This document shows, in pieces, positions 1-7,067 of a DNA stretch of 16,662 nucleotides. Source of the DNA: CAYMUC01 sp964393535 (GTDB lineage: Bacteria; Actinomycetota; Acidimicrobiia; Acidimicrobiales; Ilumatobacteraceae); the NCBI GenBank assembly GCA_964393535.1, contig CAYMUC010000069.1:1-16662 (forward strand). The letters run 5' to 3'. The notes beneath the pieces are model-generated. The model was not told the DNA's origin. It saw nothing but the letters and a program-made list of their open reading frames with translations, and did not search any database. Position 1 is the first letter of the stretch. The number at the start of each line of letters is the position of its first letter. A program made the position numbers and the translations under genes.

Positions 1-305
1 TGCACACTGCACGACGTGCAACTACCTCAATCGGCGAGGGCCTCGATGACCACCTCGCACTGGGTGGCGATCTCATGGCGGAGGTCCACCGGAGCCGGCT
101 TGGTGAAGGTGGGTTTGCGGTAGCGGTGCACCACGGCACCCACCTCGGTGAGTCGTTCGGCCAGACGGTCGAGGAACACATCGCCGCGAGCCTTCGAGAT
201 GTCAAGCAACCCCACGTGCTTGCCCGCCAGAGAGCCAGGCCGGGGCTGCATGGCCACGGTCGAGGCCTTCACCTCGCTCGTGGGATCCAGAACGTATCGG
301 CTCAT
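1..305 (-). CDS. UGSC-family selenoprotein (partial; in-frame TGA read as selenocysteine)
   Basis: The ATG at 305 overlaps the TGA of the upstream gene (ATGA), so translation is probably coupled. The 92 codons from there to 30 have no stop and include the stretch LAGKHVGLLDISKARGD. Codon 93 is TGA at 29-27. Reading on in the same frame gives GGT AGT TGC ACG TCG TGC AGT GTG, so the protein reads ...EALAD-U-GSC-TSCSV and then leaves the window. U/C-G-S-C is the motif that names the UGSC family, a redox-type family known in Sec and Cys forms. A chance match of Gly-Ser-Cys directly after a stop codon is unlikely. The domain resembles a small Rossmann-like or thiol redox protein; its substrate is unknown. 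The C-terminal half and the full SECIS element lie outside the window. The alternative is a plain 92-residue protein ending at the TGA. Confidence 0.85.
6..22 (-). promoter_or_regulatory. Hairpin just after the Sec codon, possible part of a SECIS
   Basis: On the minus strand, UGCAC-GUC-GUGCA forms a 5-bp stem with a 3-nt loop whose first base is G. Two G-U pairs extend the stem to 7 bp. The loop lies 11 nt after the UGA, which is closer than the roughly 16-37 nt usual for bacterial SECIS elements as I remember the consensus. It may therefore be only part of a larger fold that continues outside the window, or a chance palindrome. Confidence 0.3.
27..29 (-). other. Probable selenocysteine codon (UGA)
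   Basis: This in-frame TGA is followed immediately by codons for Gly-Ser-Cys, giving the UGSC signature. Sec insertion needs a bacterial SECIS hairpin just downstream. Only 26 nt of downstream sequence is available, so the hairpin cannot be judged fully. Confidence 0.82.
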
Positions 306-1768
306 CGCATGACCTCCCGGGTGACGGGTTGGCTGCCAACGGCACCGTTGGCCCAGCCCCCGATGATGGCAGAAAACAGACCTGCTCCGCCGCCAGCGTG
401 CACCATGAGGATGCCCTCGGGGCGAAACTTCGGCAGTGTCGACTCGGCGAACTTCTCCGGCACGCCCTCGGCCATACCACCGGATCCGCGGATGATCTCG
501 CTGCCGGGCAGTTGCAGTCGTGCGTGCAACTCGGACAGCACCCGATCGCGGTCCCACCCGGCATCGGCGAACACCCGGGCGTGTTCGGGTCCCACCACCA
601 GCACGGCGTCGAAGGCGAGGGGCAGTTTGGGGTGGTGCACGCCACGCAACGCCACCGCTAGCGACGTGGCCAATTGTTCGGGATCGCGCGCCAACTGGTC
701 CACCACGCATCGCGGTCCCTCGCCGGCGAAGACGGTGAGCGAGTCCGCTCCGGCGGGTACACCACGCGAGTGTGCCAACGAGGTCCACGGCGAGGCCTCG
801 GTGTCCTCGGCGAAGCAGAACGAGATCTTGCCCGGGTTGCCGTGCGTGGCCCGATCGATCTCGCCGGGCCGGCCACCGCCCACGTTACGGATCACCAACT
901 GCACGGCCCGTCCGATGGTCAGGTTGGCTCGGTTGCCCTGTCCCAACACGTTGCCGCCCGAGTTCATGCCGATTGCCCGAGTCCCCGGGCCGCTGCAGAT
1001 GATCACCGGACCCACCGGCATGGTGGTGGCCAGGACACCGTGAATGTTGAATTCGTCGGTGCATACCGCCTGGACCGCCGTGATCACCCACGGCAGGTAC
1101 TCGGGTTTGCAGCCCGCCATCACGGCGTTGATGGCGATCTTCTCGACGGTGCAGGGAACCAGGTCGGGCGGCGCCAACGCCACTACGTCATCGGGGGCCA
1201 GGGTGGTGCCCTCCAGCATGGCCAGTACTCGGGCCTCCGTCGGGGGCACGACGGGCAGCCCGTCGGTGACCCCTCGGTCGAACAACGCTTCGAACTCGTC
1301 TTCCAGTGCGGCCAGTTCGATGCGACGCGAGCGAAGTCGACCGCCCTCGAATCGCACTCGGAGTTCGTCGGCACGGTCGGGGTGCACCGACAAAGAACCA
1401 CATCCCGGCCGCCATTCGGGAAGCCCGTCGCCCAACCCGGTCGTGTCCAAAAGGCGTTCCCATTCGGGGCGGGACCATCCCACGGCCCGGTCGGTCTCGG
1501 CGCCGTTCGCCACCGTGATCACCGTGGGTACGGTCTCGATGTCGTGGTGCCAGGACCAGGCGAGGTCGTTGTCATGGATCACACGCGCAGTAGCCGAGGC
1601 GTGGTCGCCCAGGTCGGGAAACGACGGGTCGTCCTGTGTGATCACCGTGACGGGCTGTGCGCTCGCCGCCAGTTGGATCAGAACCGGTTCGATCAGGGTG
1701 CACGTAGGGCAGTCGCGCTTCACGACCACCACGACACCGTCGGGCAGAACCGGGGCTTGAGTACTCAT
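302..1768 (-). CDS. Thioredoxin-fold protein with large uncharacterised domain, UGSC operon partner
   Basis: This gene encodes 488 residues. The start ATG at 1768 overlaps the upstream stop (ATGA); a longer open frame to 1921 exists but would run into the upstream gene. Residues about 10-110 look like a thioredoxin fold, with CPTC at 20-23 and a cis-proline-type VPT at 80-82. A PGCGS motif follows at about 121-125. The rest (about 130-488) is one conserved-looking domain with Gly-rich and Cys-bearing stretches such as AVMAGCKPEYLPWV, GMNSGGNVLGQGNRAN and ISFCFAEDTEASPW. I recall similar domains beside UGSC proteins but know no assigned reaction. The fused CxxC domain and the downstream Sec protein suggest a shared thiol/selenol redox or reductase job. 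That role is inference. Confidence 0.75.
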   Translation of the reverse strand: MSTQAPVLPDGVVVVVKRDCPTCTLIEPVLIQLAASAQPVTVITQDDPSFPDLGDHASATARVIHDNDLAWSWHHDIETVPTVITVANGAETDRAVGWSRPEWERLLDTTGLGDGLPEWRPGCGSLSVHPDRADELRVRFEGGRLRSRRIELAALEDEFEALFDRGVTDGLPVVPPTEARVLAMLEGTTLAPDDVVALAPPDLVPCTVEKIAINAVMAGCKPEYLPWVITAVQAVCTDEFNIHGVLATTMPVGPVIICSGPGTRAIGMNSGGNVLGQGNRANLTIGRAVQLVIRNVGGGRPGEIDRATHGNPGKISFCFAEDTEASPWTSLAHSRGVPAGADSLTVFAGEGPRCVVDQLARDPEQLATSLAVALRGVHHPKLPLAFDAVLVVGPEHARVFADAGWDRDRVLSELHARLQLPGSEIIRGSGGMAEGVPEKFAESTLPKFRPEGILMVHAGGGAGLFSAIIGGWANGAVGSQPVTREVMR

Positions 1769-2643
1769 GGTGCGTCTCCCATCAGGGCGTCCAGGACCAG
1801 ATCGTGCACGATGTCGGGGCGTTCCAGGTGCAGAAAGTGGCCAGCGCCACCCACGATGTGGAAGCGCACGTTGGCCGGTGCCATTGCTTCGGCCATCTGT
1901 GCCACGGACAGGCCGATGCACCCGTCGATGGCTCCGTGCAGATGCGTGGTCGCTTGGGTGGGGTACTGCGTCGTGGCGGCCTGGAGGTCGTCGAATTCCT
2001 CACGGGAGGGCAGTGCTCCGAGTGCACAGCGGTACGTGCCCAGGGCAGCGTTCAGGTTGGCGGCCTCACGCAGCGATGGCTTCACCAGTGCCAGATCCTC
2101 GGTGGCGTCGTATCCAGGTGACCAGTCTCGCCAGAGGGCATCCACGAAGGCCAGATCGTCGGCGGCCACGACCACGTCGGCCAGTGCGTGCTGGAAGAAG
2201 AACATGTACCAACTGCGCTTGAGTTGAGCGAGGTCGGTCATGAGGGCCGTGGCCACGGCGGGGCCGGGTGGTACGGCCATGGTGACTACTCGGGACCATC
2301 GCTGCGGTTCGGCCACCGCAGCACCACATGCCACCGTGGCGCCCCAGTCGTGGCCGATCAGTACAGCATCGCCCCCGCCACCGAAGTGGTCGTGGAGCGC
2401 CAGGGCATCGGCCACCATGGCGGCGTTCTGAAAGCGACCGTCGCCGGGTACCGAACTGGGCGCGTACCCCCGCAGGAACGGCGCCACCACACGGAATCCC
2501 GCCTGCGCCAGCACCGGCATCAGGTGTCTCCATGTGTGAGCCGAGTCGGGGAAACCGTGGAGGCACAATGCCAACGGGCCGTCATCGCCGGCGGTGAGGA
2601 CGCCCAGTTCCACATCGTTCACTGCGACGGTGGTGAGGTCCAT
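1765..2643 (-). CDS. Alpha/beta hydrolase, epoxide hydrolase / haloalkane dehalogenase type
   Basis: This is a 292-residue alpha/beta-hydrolase-fold enzyme, first gene of the UGSC operon. HGFPDSAHTW (29-38) is the oxyanion-hole region. GHDWGA (97-102) is the nucleophile elbow with Asp99 as nucleophile, the form used by epoxide hydrolases and by haloalkane and fluoroacetate dehalogenases. GAGHFLHLERP near the C terminus supplies the catalytic His (about 269). The ATG at 2643 is preferred over an in-frame GTG at 2682: a TAGGTT -10 box (2651-2656, minus strand) sits 7 nt before it, which fits a leaderless transcript and would fall inside the longer reading. The stop overlaps the next start by ATGA. 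The substrate cannot be told from sequence. Confidence 0.88.
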   Translation of the reverse strand: MDLTTVAVNDVELGVLTAGDDGPLALCLHGFPDSAHTWRHLMPVLAQAGFRVVAPFLRGYAPSSVPGDGRFQNAAMVADALALHDHFGGGGDAVLIGHDWGATVACGAAVAEPQRWSRVVTMAVPPGPAVATALMTDLAQLKRSWYMFFFQHALADVVVAADDLAFVDALWRDWSPGYDATEDLALVKPSLREAANLNAALGTYRCALGALPSREEFDDLQAATTQYPTQATTHLHGAIDGCIGLSVAQMAEAMAPANVRFHIVGGAGHFLHLERPDIVHDLVLDALMGDAP

Positions 2644-2650
2644 ATCGGGC

Positions 2651-2656
2651 AACCTA
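2651..2656 (-). promoter_or_regulatory. -10 box TAGGTT of the hydrolase-UGSC operon
   Basis: TAGGTT on the minus strand is followed by 7 nt and then ATG at 2643. The spacing matches leaderless actinobacterial promoters and supports that start codon. No good -35 is visible. Confidence 0.5.
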
Positions 2657-2700
2657 ATGCGAACGACCGCGGTGTGCGACACAGGTCACGCGATCACCCG

Positions 2701-2729
2701 TTGAGCGGGGCTGTCAGGGGGTTTACGCT
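2701..2729 (+). promoter_or_regulatory. Sigma-70-like promoter for the MBL-fold gene
   Basis: TTGAGC (2701-2706), a 17-nt spacer and TACGCT (2724-2729) lie upstream of the ATG at 2765. The predicted mRNA has a leader of about 30 nt containing a G-rich GAGGGGGG Shine-Dalgarno-like run. Confidence 0.45.
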
Positions 2730-2764
2730 GCGGCGATACGAGCGATGAGGGGGGTGCCGTCGCC

Positions 2765-3637
2765 ATGCGATTGACCTTTCACGGCGTGCGCGGATCCACC
2801 CCGTGCCACGGCCACGACATCCAACGGTACGGCGGCAACACCTCGTGTGTCTCGCTCGAGGCACCGGGCCAGGCTCCCCTCATCTTCGACCTCGGTACCG
2901 GTTTGCGGTACTTCGAGGCCGACGGTGCCGCCGGGCACCCCTTTCGTGGTGCGGCCTTGGTCACTCACTTCCACTGGGACCACGTCCAGGGGCTGCCGTT
3001 CTTTCCGCCCATGTTGTCGGCCGGTGCGCACGTGGACATCTTCGGGCCCCATCAAGACGATGGTCGCACCGTGGGTGAAGTGTTCGCCGACATCGTGAAG
3101 CCCCCCATCTTCCCGGTCTGTCTCGAGCAGTTGCCGGCGTCACTGGTGTTCCACGATCTGGGCGATGACGACTTCGACATCGAGGGGTGGCAGGTTCGAT
3201 CACGATTCATCCCACACAACGGGCCCACGCTGGGGTATCGCGTCACCTGGCGCGGTCGGTCGGTGGCCTATCTCAGCGACCATCAGCAACCCTTCGACGG
3301 ATCCCATGCCATCTCCGAAGGGGCTCGACAGTTGGCCGAGGGCGTCGATGTGTTGATCCATGACGCCCAGTACACGCCCGCCGAGTTCACCGAGCGGGCG
3401 AATTGGGGTCACTGCACTGCCGAACACGCTCTGTGGGTGGCGACCGAAGTGGGTGCCCGGCAACTGGTGCTGTTCCATTACGACCCTCGGCGCAGTGACG
3501 ATGAACTCGACGCACAGGTGGACCGGCTGCGCACGGCAGGCGCTGCACGCGGTGTCGATGTAGTGGCTGCTGCACAGGGCATGACGCTGGACGTCGGTTC
3601 CGGTGGCGCGTTGCGCGATCTGGGACGCGCCGTCTGA
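2765..3637 (+). CDS. MBL-fold metallohydrolase
   Basis: This is a 290-residue metallo-beta-lactamase-superfamily hydrolase. THFHWDH at 67-73 is the HxHxDH metal-binding motif (His68, His70, Asp72, His73). Further likely ligands lie in the YLSDHQQ, LIHDAQYT, WGHCTAEHA and LFHYDP segments, giving the usual two-metal site. The opening FHGVRGSTPC with RYGGNTSC is typical of the subgroup related to cyclic-nucleotide phosphodiesterases and PhnP/YhfI-like proteins, so a phosphodiester substrate is plausible but unproven. No signal peptide is seen, so it is probably cytoplasmic. The gene runs divergently from the hydrolase-UGSC operon. Confidence 0.87.
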   Translation: MRLTFHGVRGSTPCHGHDIQRYGGNTSCVSLEAPGQAPLIFDLGTGLRYFEADGAAGHPFRGAALVTHFHWDHVQGLPFFPPMLSAGAHVDIFGPHQDDGRTVGEVFADIVKPPIFPVCLEQLPASLVFHDLGDDDFDIEGWQVRSRFIPHNGPTLGYRVTWRGRSVAYLSDHQQPFDGSHAISEGARQLAEGVDVLIHDAQYTPAEFTERANWGHCTAEHALWVATEVGARQLVLFHYDPRRSDDELDAQVDRLRTAGAARGVDVVAAAQGMTLDVGSGGALRDLGRAV

Positions 3638-3648
3638 CATCTGCCCAT

Positions 3649-3654
3649 TAGGGT
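3649..3654 (+). promoter_or_regulatory. -10 box TAGGGT before the flavin reductase gene
   Basis: TAGGGT is followed by 8 nt and then GTG at 3663. It lies in the 25-bp gap after the MBL gene and argues for a separate leaderless transcript starting at that GTG. Confidence 0.5.
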
Positions 3655-3662
3655 CAAGAGCC

Positions 3663-4178
3663 GTGCCGAACATCGACAGCGCTCACTTCCGCACCGTGAT
3701 GGGCCATGTCCCCACTCCCGTCACCGTGGTCACCGGACTCGACGATCAGAACCGGCCATTGGGCCTCACCATCGGTTCGTTCACCTCCGTGTCGTTGGAT
3801 CCGCCCCTGGTCGGGTTTTTCCCGGGGCTGTCGTCTGCCTCCTGGCCTCGCATGGAGGCGGGGGGTGTGTTCTGTGTCAACGTCCTCGCCGAGGGCCAGG
3901 ACGAGTTGTGCTGGCGGTTCGCCAAGGAGCCCCCCGTCGACAGCGACGGCCGCTTCGACGGCGTGTCCTGGCAGCCCGGCCCCACCGGTGCTCCGGTCCT
4001 CGATGGCGTCGTGGCATGGATCGACTGTCGTGTGCACAGCGTCACCCAGGTCGGAGACCACTGGTTCGTGGTCGGGGCGGTGGAAGCCATGCATCATGCC
4101 GATGTGTCCGCTGGCGAGAGTGGTGACGCCATGACCTTCTACCGGGGCAAGGTCTCGGGGGCGAAGCCATCTCGATGA
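3663..4178 (+). CDS. Flavin reductase-like FMN-binding protein
   Basis: This 171-residue protein belongs to the flavin reductase-like domain family (HpaC-like, split-barrel fold). Visible family features are the opening FRTVMGHVPTPVTVVTG, GLTIGSFTSVSLDPPLVGF (flavin phosphate-binding loop), FCVNVLAEGQ, and the C-terminal DHWFVVGAVEA strand followed by a YRG motif. Members reduce FMN or FAD with NAD(P)H for a partner monooxygenase, or act as flavin-dependent oxidoreductases. No monooxygenase gene is adjacent, so the partner is unknown. The GTG at 3663 is chosen because a leaderless -10 sits 8 nt upstream; the frame is also open back to 3603, which would overlap the MBL gene. Confidence 0.88.
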   Translation: MPNIDSAHFRTVMGHVPTPVTVVTGLDDQNRPLGLTIGSFTSVSLDPPLVGFFPGLSSASWPRMEAGGVFCVNVLAEGQDELCWRFAKEPPVDSDGRFDGVSWQPGPTGAPVLDGVVAWIDCRVHSVTQVGDHWFVVGAVEAMHHADVSAGESGDAMTFYRGKVSGAKPSR

Positions 4179-4191
4179 CAGCGTCGCCGTC

Positions 4192-4572
4192 ATGATCCCC
4201 GTCGCAGCCGTGGCTGCGGTGATCGTCGGCGCCGTGTTCCTGGTCGCCGGTGCTTCCAAGCTGACCCATCGCGAGGTGTGGATGGTGCAGGCGGCCGGAT
4301 TGCGAGTGCCGGCTCGCCTGGCGTCGGTGGTCCCTGGCGTCGAGGTGGCACTCGGTGCCCTACTCGTCAGCCAAGTCGCCCGTGGTTACGTGGCGTCGGT
4401 GTCGGCCCTGGTGTTGGTGGCGTTCACCGCCTTGATCCTGGTGCGCCTCACCGAAGGTGAACGACCGCCGTGTGCCTGCTTCGGCGGCTGGTCGGCCACC
4501 CCCTTGGGGGCGTGGCATGTGGCTCGCAATGCGGCCCTGATCGTCATGGCCATGACCGCAGCACTGGCCTGA
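4192..4572 (+). CDS. MauE/DoxX-like integral membrane protein
   Basis: This is a 126-residue membrane protein with about four hydrophobic helices (residues about 3-22, 42-60, 64-82 and 105-125). FLVAGASKL in the first helix and PPCACFGGW (a C-A-C-F-G motif at about 92-100) match the MauE/DoxX group, whose members handle quinones or help disulfide formation in exported proteins. The Cys pair suggests a redox-active site near the membrane face. It starts 13 bp after the flavin reductase gene, so the two may be co-transcribed. Its last 29 bp overlap the convergent end of the oligopeptidase gene. Confidence 0.75.
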   Translation: MIPVAAVAAVIVGAVFLVAGASKLTHREVWMVQAAGLRVPARLASVVPGVEVALGALLVSQVARGYVASVSALVLVAFTALILVRLTEGERPPCACFGGWSATPLGAWHVARNAALIVMAMTAALA

Positions 4573-6647
4573 ACCCGCGTCGGTCGGTGGCGGTCAGCAT
4601 CAGGAATGCCAGCACCCGGGCTTCGTCGCGCCAACGGTCGTAACGACCCGTGGGCCCGCCGTGGCCGGCTCCCATCTCGCAGCGCAGGAGGACTGGCCTG
4701 TCCGACGGTCGACCTGCTCCCATAGCCCGCAGTTTCGCCACCCATTTCGCCGGCTCGTGGTACGACACCCGGGGGTCGTTCAACCCCGCCGTCACGTACA
4801 GAGCAGGGAGCGCGGCGGCCACGTCTCCGGTGACGAGGTCGTAGGGGGAGTAGGAAGCGATGTAGGACGCAAACGGCTCGTTTCTCGGGTCGCCCCACTC
4901 CTCCCACTCGGTCACGGTGAGAGGGAGCGACGGATCGCTCATGGTCGACACCACGTCCACGAAGGGCACCTCTGCCACTGCAGCGCGCCACCGACTCGGC
5001 CTCAGGGCAAGGCATGCCCCCACCAGCAGGCCGCCAGCACTGCCACCACGCACCGCGAGGCGATCGGGCGAGGCAACCTTCTGATCCACCAAGTGGTCAG
5101 CCACGGCGAGAGTGTCGGTGAAGGTGTTGCGCTTGGCCAACAACTTGCCGTCCAGATACCACTGCCTTCCCAACTCGCCACCCCCGCGCGGGTGCGCCAA
5201 CGCCCACACCCATCCGCGGTCGACCAGCGAGAGGCGGGCCACGGAGAACCAAGGCGGCATGGACGCCTCGTAGGCCCCGTAGCCGTACACCACACAGGGT
5301 GCGGTGCCATCCACGGGCAGATCTGCCAGGTGCACCACGTCCACTGGTACCGCCACGCCGTCGGGTGCGGTGGCCCACAGGCGGCGGGCCGTGTAGCGGC
5401 TGAGATCCACGTTGGGTGTCGGCAGGACCTTCACCACGGTCCTGGCACCCGTTCGAACATGCTCGTCGATCACGGTGGGTGGCGTGGTGAGCGACTGCAC
5501 ACGGATCCGCACTGTGTCGGTGTGCCACTCGGGGTTGGCATCCAGTTCCAGGTCGTGGGGCTCGTCCAGGCCCACGATGGTGCGTTGGGAGCCGTCGAGG
5601 AACCGAACCAGGAGTTCCTGTTGAGCCTGGCGCCACCAGTGCACGAGTAGATGCCCAGCGAACGGTTCCACCGCCGTGATGCGTCGGCCGGCCTCGTGGG
5701 CGATCAACTCGGTCCACCGATCTGGCTGGTCGTGTGGTGCGGTCATCACCCGAAAGTCCACGGCCTCGAGGTTGGTCAGGATCACGAAGCCGTCACCGGC
5801 GTCGTCCACCGAGTACTCCACGTCGTCGGCACGAGGCCGAACCAGGCGCGGGGTGGTGTCGGTAGCAGCGTCGGCCGGCAGCACCCACACTTCGCTCGAG
5901 GTATGGCTCGCCGAGGTGATCAGGATCCACGCGTCGCTGCGACTGCGCTCCAGATGCACGAAGAAGCGTTCGTCGGGTTCCTCCCACACCAACACGTCGT
6001 CGCTGGCCGAGGTGCCCACCTGGTGACGCCACACCTGGTACGGCCTCATGGCGGCGTCGGGCATCACGTAGAACAGGGTCGAGGCATCGGTGGACCACGC
6101 TGTGCCACCCCATGACGTGCCTTCGATCACGTCGTCCAGNNNNNNNNNNTTCCCCTGGGCCGGTCGCCAGGCGGCGAATACGCATCTTGTAGAGCTCCGA
6201 ACCGTCGAGGTCGCTGGACCAGGCCAGCAGTTGGTGGTCAGGACTCAGGTCGAAGGCTCCGAGGTCGAAGTGATCGTGCCCGTCGGCCTCGACGTTCTCA
6301 TCCAGCAACACGACGTCGGTGGCACGGTCGGCGGAGGAGCCTCGGCAGTGCACCGGGTAGGCAGCGTCCTGCTCGGTGCGGGTGACGTACCACCACGGCC
6401 CCTTGCGAACCGGTGGTGATTGGTCGTCTTCCCGCACGCGTGAACGGATCTCGCCGAACAGTTCCTCCACCAGCGACTCGTGGGGGGCGAACCAGGCTGC
6501 GGTGTGCTCGTTCTCGGCGGTCAGGTACGCCACGACGTCAGGGTCGTTGCGGTCGGCCAGCCATGCCCAAGGGTCGTCCACGGCACCTGTCGGACGCTCG
6601 TGACGATGAGGGACCTGTTTGGCGACGGGGGAGGACAGTTCGGGCAC
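4544..6647 (-). CDS. ptrB: Oligopeptidase B / prolyl oligopeptidase family S9A (one gene, interrupted by an N run)
   Basis: This is a serine peptidase of about 697 residues, the normal length for oligopeptidase B, which cuts short peptides after Arg/Lys in the cytoplasm. The N-terminal part (VDDPWAWL..., beta-propeller) is followed by the C-terminal alpha/beta-hydrolase domain. The triad is Ser533 in GGSAGG, Asp621 in GLNDPRVS and His659 in GAGHGG. The N run at 6140-6149 falls between ...LATGPGE and LDDVIEGTSW. With the Ns deleted, the two parts join in frame and the total is an exact multiple of three, so the gap is probably filler. The start is a GTG at 6647, with a TACCCT -10 box 6 nt before it. 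The 3' end overlaps the MauE-like gene by 29 bp. Confidence 0.9.
6140..6149. other. Assembly gap (10 N) inside the oligopeptidase gene
   Basis: There are ten Ns. Flanking codons GAA and CTG join in frame when the Ns are removed, and the family shows continuous sequence here, so true missing sequence is probably none or a multiple of three. Confidence 0.95.
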
Positions 6648-6653
6648 GCCGGA

Positions 6654-6669
6654 AGGGTACGGGTAGCGT
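6654..6669. promoter_or_regulatory. Divergent leaderless promoters (oligopeptidase / ferredoxin)
   Basis: The 31-bp gap between GTG 6647 (minus) and ATG 6679 (plus) holds two -10 boxes. TACCCT on the minus strand (6654-6659) is 6 nt from its GTG. TAGCGT on the plus strand (6664-6669) is 9 nt from its ATG. There is almost no room for 5' UTRs, so both transcripts are probably leaderless, and each -35 region would fall in or near the opposite gene start. Confidence 0.5.
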
Positions 6670-6678
6670 CGGGCAGCG

Positions 6679-6936
6679 ATGCGTGTCTGGATCGATCAAG
6701 ACCTCTGCACGGGGGATGGACTGTGTGTCGATCACTGTCCCGACGTGTTCGTGCAGATGGAGGACGGCATCGCTTATGTGGCCGAAGCCGGCGAGGTCCT
6801 GCACGACCCGGGCGGCTCGGGCAGCCTGGCCTGGGTGGCGCCCAAGCATCTGGGCGCTGTGGTCGAGGCCGCCGAGGTGTGCCCTGGCGAATGCATCTTC
6901 ATCGAGATCGACGATGTGGATGCCGCGGTCGCCTGA
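6679..6936 (+). CDS. Single-cluster ferredoxin with CxxDxxC ligand pattern
   Basis: This is an 85-residue small acidic ferredoxin. CTGDGLC (10-16) has Asp13 in place of the second cysteine; Cys20 lies in HCPDVF and the final ligand is Cys68 in VCPGEC, with an extra Cys72. The same CxxDxxC layout is known from Pyrococcus furiosus ferredoxin, where the Asp ligand allows interconversion of [4Fe-4S] and [3Fe-4S] forms. Actinobacterial relatives often feed electrons to cytochromes P450, but none is nearby. The start ATG has a leaderless-type -10 (TAGCGT) 9 nt upstream. Confidence 0.88.
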   Translation: MRVWIDQDLCTGDGLCVDHCPDVFVQMEDGIAYVAEAGEVLHDPGGSGSLAWVAPKHLGAVVEAAEVCPGECIFIEIDDVDAAVA

Positions 6937-6957
6937 GTGGAGTCACACCACGAGCGC

Positions 6958-6963
6958 TAGGAT
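6958..6963 (+). promoter_or_regulatory. -10 box TAGGAT before the bL37 gene
   Basis: TAGGAT is followed by 9 nt and then ATG at 6973, in the 36-bp gap after the ferredoxin gene. It suggests an independent, probably leaderless, transcript for the tiny ribosomal protein gene. Confidence 0.5.
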
Positions 6964-6972
6964 CTCGCACCT

Positions 6973-7059
6973 ATGTCCAAGAAGACCAAGAAGCGCAAGG
7001 CCAAACTGCGCCGTTCCAAGGCCAACCACGGCAAGCGTCCCAACATGGGGCGGGGCTGA
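6973..7059 (+). CDS. bL37-type small ribosomal protein
   Basis: This 28-codon ORF encodes a very basic peptide beginning MSKKTKKRKAKLRR and ending SKANHGKRPNMGRG. The SKANHGKRPN block matches, from memory, the small actinobacterial 50S protein bL37 first seen in mycobacterial ribosome structures (about 24 residues, N-terminal K/R-rich run then ANHGKRPN). It would bind 23S rRNA in the large subunit. It has a good -10 box 9 nt before the ATG and ends a few bases before the next gene. Genes this short are often missed by automatic callers. Confidence 0.85.
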   Translation: MSKKTKKRKAKLRRSKANHGKRPNMGRG

Positions 7060-7067
7060 CGCACCTG

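Noticed and set aside
27..29. TGA as the ordinary end of a 92-residue protein
   Set aside because: The codons directly after it encode Gly-Ser-Cys, completing the UGSC family signature, and the frame stays open to the window edge.
302..1921. Longer N-terminus for the thioredoxin-fused protein
   Set aside because: It would overlap the hydrolase gene by about 150 bp and adds Arg/Gly-rich sequence unlike a thioredoxin N-terminus; ATG 1768 overlaps the upstream stop neatly.
2644..2682. GTG 2682 as the start of the alpha/beta hydrolase
   Set aside because: The likely -10 box TAGGTT would lie inside the coding region, and the family normally begins near MDLTTVAVNDVEL.
75..2748. Long plus-strand open frames opposite the UGSC operon
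   Set aside because: They are high-GC shadows of the minus-strand genes: Arg/Gly/Pro/His-rich, with no recognisable domains.
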